A stretch of DNA of 64,000 bases from Ornithinimicrobium humiphilum (GTDB taxonomy: Bacteria > Actinomycetota > Actinomycetes > Actinomycetales > Dermatophilaceae). The notes below the pieces were generated by a model. That model ran no database searches. It was not told the DNA's origin and saw only the letters and a list, made by a program, of their open reading frames with translations. Shown one piece after another: positions 58,917 through 64,000 of this stretch; position 1 is the first letter of the stretch, and each line of letters begins with the position of its first letter. The DNA lies in assembly GCF_006716885.1 (NCBI RefSeq), contig NZ_VFPU01000001.1, forward strand, positions 248,001-312,000. The letters run 5' to 3'. The translations under genes were made by a program, and so were the position numbers.

Positions 58917-59618
58917 ATGACCGAGGTAGTGCCGCCTCCCGCACCACTGGTCGAATGGCTGCGTTCGCGGTCACGCGATCAGGCGATCCACGCCCATGCG
59001 GTGAAGGTGCGGACGGATTGGTGGAACTCGAAGGTGCTTCCAGGTGGGCCCGTGCGCGGGACTGCCGCCGACGGACACCAGTGGATCGCGCGTTCCGATC
59101 TGTTCTCGCTCGCCGCACGTGCGTCTGCGGACGAGAGTGGTGAAGGAGCACTGACCCTGTTGTGGCACACGTTGGCGTGGGGAACGGGTACCAGACATCG
59201 TAACAACGCGCGCCGGATCCAGAGCGTTCTTGCCGACCCCAACAGCGGCAGCCGTCTGCGAGAAGCGGCACAGGCATCCAAGAGCGACCCGGCGCCGGCC
59301 TTCACCATGCTCCGTCCAGATCGGCGCAACGCCTATCCGTGGCTGGGGCCCAACTTCTTCACTAAGTTCCTCTACTTCGCCGGCGGCGGTGAGCCGCAAC
59401 ACCCGTGCCTCATCGTGGACCAGTTCGTCCGAGCTGCCCTGTTTCGTGACACGGGGCAGGATCCGCGGTTCCGCCCTCTTTCCCAGTACGGCGTGAGTGA
59501 CTACCTCGTGACCCTCGACCAGCTCCGAGCCTGGGCCGAGGCGGCGCAGACCGAGGTGGGAAGGTCGGTCGGGCCGGACGAGGTCGAGCGATGGGCCTTC
59601 GCCAGCGCCGAAAGATGA
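58917..59618 (+). CDS. OGG-fold (8-oxoguanine glycosylase-like) protein
   Basis: 233 residues. The core segment YPWLGPNFFTKFLYFAGG followed by CLIVDQFVRAAL resembles the HhH-GPD region of OGG-fold proteins. A Lys (FTKF) and an Asp (LIVDQ) are 18 residues apart, close to the 19 between catalytic Lys and Asp in OGG1. The N-terminal domain is divergent. The ATG at 58917 follows TGAGGAGAG; the longer frame lacks a site. Base excision is plausible but no activity is shown by sequence alone. Neighbours are two nuclease-like genes. Confidence 0.7.
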   Translation: MTEVVPPPAPLVEWLRSRSRDQAIHAHAVKVRTDWWNSKVLPGGPVRGTAADGHQWIARSDLFSLAARASADESGEGALTLLWHTLAWGTGTRHRNNARRIQSVLADPNSGSRLREAAQASKSDPAPAFTMLRPDRRNAYPWLGPNFFTKFLYFAGGGEPQHPCLIVDQFVRAALFRDTGQDPRFRPLSQYGVSDYLVTLDQLRAWAEAAQTEVGRSVGPDEVERWAFASAER

Positions 59619-59935
59619 CCTGCTAGCAGCGACGCCATCTCGCCCGGCCCATCGGCGGACCGTAAGGAACGACGCGTGCGAAGTGGCTGGTGCAGATTGG
59701 TCGCTCTGACGACCGACACGCCGCAGGACACCTTGTCGATGTGCACGACACGCCGGGGGGCCCGCTGAGCGCGCGGCGGGCTGCCCGGTGGGGCGTCGCG
59801 GTGCTCACGTGATCGCGGATCGTCGAGATTCGCTCGTGTAGGTTCTCGCGTGATCTGTCCGGGGGAGTGGTTCGCTGACCTGCGGGGCGACAAGTTGGTG
59901 AGACGAGGCGCTGTCTCACTAACTTGTCGGAATCC
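59619..59935. other. 317-base gene-free interval
   Basis: No convincing ORF in any frame. It holds the 16-base GATCGCGGATCGTCGA (59811-59826), identical to part of the hairpin at 28222-28260, and ends with the terminator hairpin at 59889-59928. Confidence 0.5.
59889..59928 (-). terminator. terminator after the cadmium module
   Basis: GACAAGTTGGTGAGAC pairs with GTCTCACTAACTTGTC (one G-T position) around an 8-base loop, 8 bases beyond the cadD-like stop on the minus strand. Confidence 0.65.
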
Positions 59936-60535
59936 TCAGAGACCGAAGGCCCCGCCACCAACCAGGATGGCGATGCCCAGGCCGATCAGGACGATGGGGA
60001 ACAGGATGTGCTCCCACCGCTCGAGGACTTCGGCGATCGGGGGGCGGGTGGCCACGAACTTGGCCAGCATCACAAGGGCCGCGACAAGCACGAGGAACAC
60101 GATGCAGTAGGCCACCACGGCCGCCGGTCCCACGCTGAGGAAGACCGGCACGTAGACGCCGATGTTGTCCCCGCCGTTGGCGAAGGTGACCCCGGCGACG
60201 GTCCAGACCGCGACGTTCTTGCCGGCGACCTCGGCGTCGTCATCATCATCGTCGTCCCCGCGCCAGGCCTGCCAGGCGGCCCAAACACCCAGGGCCAAGG
60301 GGATGAGTCCGAAGTACGGGATAACTGCCGGGGGCAGGAACGCATCCGCGCCCACGGTGACGAGTACGGCCGCGCCAAGAATGCCCGCGAACCCCAGATA
60401 CTGGCCCACGGCGATCCGGGCGGTCGTCCCGGGCTGTCCCGCACCACGGGCGAAGAACAGCGAGAGCACGATGATGTCGTCGATGTTGGTCGCGATGAAC
60501 AGGCCGATCGCCTGCAGGACCGCGGACAGGATCAT
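59936..60535 (-). CDS. CadD-family cadmium resistance transporter
   Basis: A 199-residue membrane protein. Helix 1 with NIDDIIVLSLFFARG and the mirrored FANGGDNIGVYVP in the second half are the paired Asp/Asn motifs of the CadD family. A cytoplasmic acidic loop of seven Asp (WRGDDDDDDD) lies between the halves. The start overlaps the regulator stop (ATGA). It is expected to export Cd(II) under control of the CmtR-like repressor. Confidence 0.9.
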   Translation of the reverse strand: MILSAVLQAIGLFIATNIDDIIVLSLFFARGAGQPGTTARIAVGQYLGFAGILGAAVLVTVGADAFLPPAVIPYFGLIPLALGVWAAWQAWRGDDDDDDDAEVAGKNVAVWTVAGVTFANGGDNIGVYVPVFLSVGPAAVVAYCIVFLVLVAALVMLAKFVATRPPIAEVLERWEHILFPIVLIGLGIAILVGGGAFGL

Positions 60536-60891
60536 GCGCGCGCCTCGGCGGTGCAGCCTCCGTCAATCGAGCAAGCAGGATCGAGGCACGGCGCGTTCTC
60601 GTCTACTGCGAGAGTGACCTCAACCAGTGCGTTCAGCGCGCGCGTCAGGTGTGGGTCCGCGATCTCATAACGTGTCCGACGGCCCTCGAGCTCGGCGATC
60701 ACGATGCCGCAGTCCCGCAGGCACGCGAGATGGTTGGACACGTTAGAGCGCGTCAGCCCTAGGTCGCTCGCCAGCTCCGCGGGGTAGGCCGGCCGCTCGA
60801 GCAGCACCAGAAGAAGTCGTGACCGGGTGGGGTCGGCCAGAGCCCGGCCCAACCGGTTCATCACATCGAGACGAGAAGCAACGGTCAGCAC
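60532..60891 (-). CDS. cmtR: CmtR-type Cd(II)/Pb(II)-responsive ArsR repressor
   Basis: 119 residues of winged helix-turn-helix. The three metal ligands of mycobacterial CmtR are present at the same positions: Cys57 and Cys61 (ACLRDC) in the recognition helix region and Cys102 (APCLD) near the C-terminus. DNA is released on binding Cd(II) or Pb(II). GTG at 60891. The dyad at 60901-60920 lies directly upstream, so it should repress itself and the coupled cadD-like gene. Confidence 0.92.
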   Translation of the reverse strand: MLTVASRLDVMNRLGRALADPTRSRLLLVLLERPAYPAELASDLGLTRSNVSNHLACLRDCGIVIAELEGRRTRYEIADPHLTRALNALVEVTLAVDENAPCLDPACSIDGGCTAEARA

Positions 60892-60900
60892 ACGCTGAAC

Positions 60901-60920
60901 AATACAGCAACGACTGAATT
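60901..60920. promoter_or_regulatory. CmtR/ArsR-type operator
   Basis: AATACAGCAACGACTGAATT is an imperfect palindrome (AAT-N-CAG ... CTG-N-ATT) ten bases upstream of the repressor start, A/T-rich against its surroundings, as expected for a CmtR site overlapping the promoter. Confidence 0.6.
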
Positions 60921-61153
60921 GATCACGGTGACGGCAAGCGCATTAGGGCGGGCAGGCCTGCCTCATGCGTGGGCGGCGTGCTCGCGTTCGGGCGTGGTCG
61001 GGTGGTTCGAGCTGGAAAGTGGAAGTGCTTCATGCTGACGGAGAAGTGGGCGGCCACGCAGTCCTGCAGCCCGGGTACCGCATCACTGGGCGCGGTGCCG
61101 CCCGCCTTCCCCGAAGGTGACAGCGTCCGCTCAGGTCAGTCAACGTCTCCGAC

Positions 61154-61426
61154 CTACTTCTTCGACCCATGCCATCCAACCAACGTGAATAGCATTCCGA
61201 GGAGCGCCAAAGAAGCAGACCAGGGCCAAGCATTAACTTTCACTAGGAGCACCCCTAGTGCGACCGCATAAACCAGGGTAGCCGCAGCGAAATGCTTTCG
61301 ACTCTCGGGGGAGCGACGCTCCACCAGGGGATGATCGGGACGAGATTCACCTGCCGCCTTTAGCGCACTGAAGTTTATCGCTACGCACGCAAACAGGATG
61401 AGGGCGGGGAACCAGAGCTGAGCCAT
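61154..61426 (-). CDS. small membrane protein, three helices
   Basis: A 90-residue protein. Hydrophobic stretches lie at about 4-20 (LWFPALILFACVAINFS), 46-62 (AAATLVYAVALGVLLVK) and 67-85 (WSASLALLGMLFTLVGW), with a charged loop between the first two. No family recognised. It starts one base after the stop of a preceding small ORF (TAG-ATG), so the two are coupled. Low G+C for this genome marks it as part of the acquired region. Confidence 0.6.
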   Translation of the reverse strand: MAQLWFPALILFACVAINFSALKAAGESRPDHPLVERRSPESRKHFAAATLVYAVALGVLLVKVNAWPWSASLALLGMLFTLVGWHGSKK

Positions 61427-61588
61427 CTACGAGTTAAGTCGAATGACCATTGCGAGGACAGCAGCCACGAACTTATTCCTCAGCCACTGCGAAGTGAGAA
61501 CGCGAAGCACGGGCCCACCTGCACAGCCGAAGATTGCGTTCGAAACCCACGTGGGAGGGGAAATGTTCCGGTTCGCTCGGTTCGCCAT
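61427..61588 (-). CDS. small membrane ORF coupled to the next gene; start unclear
   Basis: The frame is open from just after a TAA at 61688-61690 to the TAG at 61427-61429. It reads as a protein: a hydrophobic Ala/Val helix (VAAIAVAAVAWCV), a polar part with NRNISPPTW, then GGPVLRVLTSQWLRNKFVAAVLAMVI. The only canonical ATG (61588, 53 residues) falls after the first helix. An AAGGAAGG ribosome-like site lies before the helix but is followed by ATC/GTC codons. Either a non-standard start is used or the start has mutated. Confidence 0.4.
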   Translation of the reverse strand: MANRANRNISPPTWVSNAIFGCAGGPVLRVLTSQWLRNKFVAAVLAMVIRLNS

Positions 61589-61689
61589 AGCCTGCAGAGC
61601 GGAGGGGACTAGGGAAGCGAGTGCCCCTCTAACGCACCAGGCAACAGCGGCAACGGCAATAGCGGCGACGACGGTGACGATCCTTCCTT

Positions 61690-62147
61690 ATTGTCCAGTC
61701 GCCGCCACGCTAGCACACATCTTGGCGAGCGAAACCTCTGACTTGATTCGGTTTGGCGTTGTCGCCGGCGGTGATCAGCATCGGTGCCGCAGTGTCGTAT
61801 ACGAGGGTCCGCTGGTCTTGCGGCCCGAGTGGTGGATCGGCGCTCAGCGAGGCTGACCCAGCAAACGTGCTTCTCTCCGGGTCGTTGGCACCGGGGCTCC
61901 TGGGTGCGCCCTGCTCCTGGTCACGGCCAGGGCTAGGCCCGGCGTGGCGCCACATGAGTGGCCTAACGGCGAGTCTGCTGTCTTGGCGGCAACCCTCGCG
62001 CACCCGGCGAAGGGGTGCTCCGCGGAACACCCTTGGTGCTGACCGCCCGAGCGAGCCGCGGTAAACCGGTAGGCCGCTTCTCCGCACATCCGAATCGGTG
62101 GCGTCGCGTTCGTCGAAGGAAGCGTTGGGACGGACGTCGACCTGCGA
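61690..62147. other. gene-poor interval of about 450 bases
   Basis: Open frames here on either strand are rich in Arg/Pro/Ser and lack ribosome sites or family motifs; none is supported. A short leader-like ATG frame on the minus strand ends at the TAA at 61688. GGGTGCTCCGCGGAACACCC (62010-62030 area) can form a short hairpin. No tRNA, intron or IS end was recognised. Confidence 0.4.
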
Positions 62148-62363
62148 CTACTCCTGCGATACCTCGAGTGAGGCCTTTTCATGGGCGGTGTGGGTGCTGC
62201 GGTGTCCCCACGGGAAGACCCACCGGAACAGATTCAGGCCAGGACGTCTGCACCAGCAGTCCTCCGCGCAGCCGCACCTGATCGCTCCGGCCGCCTCGGC
62301 TGCCTTGTTGCCGAGAGCGAGAAGTAGGTAGCCACCAGCGAGCAGCCTCAGTACACGCCTCAC
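62148..62363 (-). CDS. small Cys-rich membrane-anchored protein
   Basis: 71 residues: a basic start and one transmembrane segment (about 4-24, VLRLLAGGYLLLALGNKAAEA), then IRCGCAEDCWCRRPG with four Cys (C-x-C-x3-C-x-C), followed by FRWVFPWGH. The compact Cys cluster could bind a thiophilic metal or metal-sulfur centre. I recall similar small proteins beside thioredoxin-like genes in actinobacterial metal regions; not verified here. The GTG at 62363 overlaps the stop of the thioredoxin-like gene (GTGA). Confidence 0.65.
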   Translation of the reverse strand: MRRVLRLLAGGYLLLALGNKAAEAAGAIRCGCAEDCWCRRPGLNLFRWVFPWGHRSTHTAHEKASLEVSQE

Positions 62364-62662
62364 GAGAGCACCTCGGTGAGTTGATCTACGGTCGGTGAGC
62401 CCGCGAGACCTGCTGGTATCTGGTAGACCCGGCACGCCAGACCGACCTGCTCGGCGCCGCTGGAGAATGGATCGTGGCCGTCGATGCGGATCGTGGGTGA
62501 TCCGGTGAAACCAACCCGTTCGGCGTCCTCAGGTGTTTCAACCTTGCGCCGCTCGACCACAACGTCGACACGACCCAGTCGGGTCAACGCCTCGGACAGT
62601 CGCTCATTCGCGACGGTCCAGTGCGGACAGCCGTCGAAGTAGAAGAGTTCGAGTCGCAACAC
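62360..62662 (-). CDS. short thioredoxin-like protein (DF-type)
   Basis: About 100 residues. The start LRLELFYFDGCPHW places a Cys at the end of the first strand as in thioredoxin folds (single Cys-Pro-His-Trp, not CxxC). VERRKVETPEDAERVGFTGSPTIRIDG includes the cis-Pro of the fold, and ACRVYQIPAGLAGSPTVDQL ends it. The GGAGG site fits a GTG at 62662 or the TTG one codon later. Relatives often have Cys or selenocysteine at the active position. It is translationally coupled to the Cys-rich protein, suggesting a joint redox or metal function. Confidence 0.7.
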   Translation of the reverse strand: MLRLELFYFDGCPHWTVANERLSEALTRLGRVDVVVERRKVETPEDAERVGFTGSPTIRIDGHDPFSSGAEQVGLACRVYQIPAGLAGSPTVDQLTEVLS

Positions 62663-62821
62663 TTGCCTCCATCTCCTGACCCCTGCACCAAGTTGGTCAA
62701 CGGGCTCTCCATTCTCGACCACCGGGTGGCTATGACAACTTGCGCGAGCAACCTACGGGCTGGTCTGTTCGCCACGACCCCCCCGCCCCCGCCCGGCGGG
62801 AACAATTCGACCACCCCCAGA

Positions 62822-62842
62822 GTTGAGCCTAATGAACTCAAC
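62822..62842. promoter_or_regulatory. HAIR-type HspR site 1
   Basis: GTTGAGC-N7-ACTCAAC matches the HspR-associated inverted repeat (CTTGAGT-N7-ACTCAAG) in arm sequence and spacing. It lies about 115 bases upstream of dnaK. HspR is known to repress dnaK operons through such sites in actinobacteria. Confidence 0.8.
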
Positions 62843-62885
62843 TTCAGTGAGCCTCGGTTTGACAACACCAAGCCGTCCGCACAGA

Positions 62886-62906
62886 GTTGAGTGCAGACGT
62901 GTCAAC
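62886..62906. promoter_or_regulatory. HAIR-type HspR site 2
   Basis: GTTGAGT-N7-TGTCAAC is a second HAIR-like repeat with one arm slightly degenerate, 44 bases downstream of the first core and about 50 bases before the dnaK start. A TTGACA hexamer (62859-62864) between the two sites could be the -35 element. Confidence 0.7.
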
Positions 62907-62956
62907 CCCACGCCCACCCACGCGGGTGGCCGTACCTTCCGATCAAGGAGAACCAC

Positions 62957-64000
62957 ATGGGACGTGCAGTCGGCATCGACCTGGGCACCACCAACTCCGC
63001 TGTCGCCGTGCTGACCGGCGGCGAGCCCGAGATCATCGCCAACGCCGAGGGCGGCCGGACCACGCCGTCCGTGGTGAGCTTCGCCAAGAACGGCGAGGTC
63101 CTCGTCGGTGAGGTCGCCAAGCGGCAGGCCGTCACCAACGTCGACCGGACCATCCGCTCCGTCAAGCGCCACATGGGCACGGACTGGAAGAGCCCGGAGA
63201 TCGACGGCAAGACCTACACCGCGCAGGAGATCAGCGCGCGGACCCTCATGAAGCTCAAGCGCGACGCCGAGGCCTACCTGGGCGAGCCGGTGACCGACGC
63301 GGTCATCACCGTCCCGGCCTACTTCGACGACGCCGAGCGCCAGGCCACCAAGGACGCCGGCGAGATCGCCGGCCTCAACGTCCTGCGCATCGTCAACGAG
63401 CCGACCGCGGCCGCCCTGGCCTACGGCCTCGACAAGGGCAAGGAGGACGAGCTCATCCTTGTCTTCGACCTCGGTGGCGGCACCTTCGACGTCTCCCTCC
63501 TCGAGGTGGGCAAGGACGCCGACGACGGCTTCGCGACCATCCAGGTCAAGGCCACCCACGGTGACAACAAGCTCGGTGGTGACGACTGGGACCAGCGCAT
63601 CATCGACCACCTGGTCACCGTCGTGAAGAACCAGTCCGGCGTGGACCTGTCCAAGGACAAGATCGCCCTGCAGCGTCTCAAGGACGCCGCCGAGCAGGCC
63701 AAGAAGGAGCTCAGCTCCTCGACCAGCACGTCGATCAACCTGCAGTACCTGTCGATGGGTGAGAACGGCCCCGTCCACCTGGACGAGACCCTGACCCGCG
63801 CGCAGTTCGAGCAGATGACGGCCGACCTGCTGGAGCGCACCAAGGCGCCGTTCGACCAGGTCATCAAGGACGCCGGCATCTCCGTCGACAAGATCGACCA
63901 CGTCGTCCTCGTCGGTGGCTCGACCCGGATGCCCGCCGTGACCGAGCTCGTCAAGAAGCTCACCGGCGGCAAGGAGCCCAACAAGGGCGTCAACCCGGAC
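62957..64000 (+). CDS. dnaK: chaperone DnaK (Hsp70), 3' end outside window
   Basis: The first 348 residues of Hsp70. ATPase landmarks are [14 protein letters not shown] (phosphate 1), [25 protein letters not shown] (phosphate 2) and [13 protein letters not shown] (adenosine). The region after the first phosphate loop lacks the ~24-residue insert of proteobacterial DnaK, as usual in Gram-positives. The ATG at 62957 follows AAGGAG. Transcription is probably repressed by HspR through the two HAIR repeats upstream; grpE, dnaJ and hspR would be expected beyond the window edge. Confidence 0.97.
   Translation, partial: MGRAVGIDLGTTNSAVAVLTGGEPEIIANAEGGRTTPSVVSFAKNGEVLVGEVAKRQAVTNVDRTIRSVKRHMGTDWKSPEIDGKTYTAQEISARTLMKLKRDAEAYLGEPVTDAVITVPAYFDDAERQATKDAGEIAGLNVLRIVNEPTAAALAYGLDKGKEDELILVFDLGGGTFDVSLLEVGKDADDGFATIQVKATHGDNKLGGDDWDQRIIDHLVTVVKNQSGVDLSKDKIALQRLKDAAEQAKKELSSSTSTSINLQYLSMGENGPVHLDETLTRAQFEQMTADLLERTKAPFDQVIKDAGISVDKIDHVVLVGGSTRMPAVTELVKKLTGGKEPNKGVNPD

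Noticed and set aside
60969-61271. 100-codon plus-strand ORF between the cadmium module and the small membrane gene
   Set aside because: No ribosome site, atypical composition, and it overlaps the better supported minus-strand ORF at 61154-61426.
61443-61856. 137-codon plus-strand ORF
   Set aside because: Antisense to the coupled small membrane ORF, with no family features.
61840-62130. Possible structured RNA or tRNA-like region
   Set aside because: Short hairpins only; no T-loop consensus, no tmRNA or intron core, so not called.
61710-62182. Two overlapping minus-strand ORFs of 112-125 codons
   Set aside because: Arg/Pro/Ser-rich, no start signals, no motif; probably non-coding.

Overview
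The window is about 70-75% G+C over most of its length, with GTG/ATG starts, dense gene packing and many 1-4 bp stop/start overlaps. Gene content (SigE-type sigma factor, DivIVA-like protein, fused CydDC, CsoR, CmtR, HspR-type sites before dnaK, MSMEG_6728-type protein) points to a Gram-positive actinobacterium. The family is probably Intrasporangiaceae/Ornithinimicrobiaceae (Micrococcales); that placement is inference from style and content, not from a marker gene.

Layout. 0-3.7 kb: end of a membrane protein, a coupled three-gene operon of anchored extracytoplasmic proteins of unknown role, a TrmH/SpoU RNA methyltransferase and a VOC protein. 3.7-6.7 kb: copper homeostasis (csoR, copZ, copA) with a CsoR-type operator. 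6.7-9.1 kb: purB translationally coupled to a barstar-like inhibitor and an anchored RNase Sa/barnase-family RNase. 9.2-16.9 kb: cytochrome bd oxidase genes cydA, cydB and a single fused cydDC, next to a BlaI/M56 (BlaR-like) regulator pair with matching dyads in front of both units. 17-26.5 kb: galE, a DivIVA-like protein and a large FtsX-type ABC system (two ATPases, two giant permeases), one ATPase ending in an AbrB-like module. 26.7-28 kb: SigE-family sigma factor and a coupled membrane-anchored partner. 28.3-36.1 kb: phenylacetate genes paaK, paaI, paaH and paaN, split by an ABC-F ATPase and a two-domain MSMEG_6728-type protein. 36-55 kb: housekeeping and accessory genes (NUDIX, binding-protein/VWA fusion, ASCH, deoD, glycosyltransferases, sugar dehydrogenase lipoprotein, UvrA2, flavin reductase, hydrolases, epimerase), with one truncated and two frameshifted genes. 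54.7-56 kb: paired SMR exporter genes and a divergent MerR regulator.

From about 56 kb the base composition drops and the character changes. A PD-(D/E)XK nuclease with a PUA-like tail, a DUF2510-DUF4041-GIY-YIG protein and an OGG-fold protein lie side by side and could be a defence or DNA-modification-related island (inference). A CmtR/CadD cadmium module, an unannotated pair of tiny membrane ORFs, and a thioredoxin-like plus Cys-rich small-protein pair follow. The window ends in dnaK, preceded by two HAIR-type HspR sites.

Palindromic elements recur between genes. An 84-bp element at 43.2 kb has an ungapped homologous copy inside the cydDC coding sequence.
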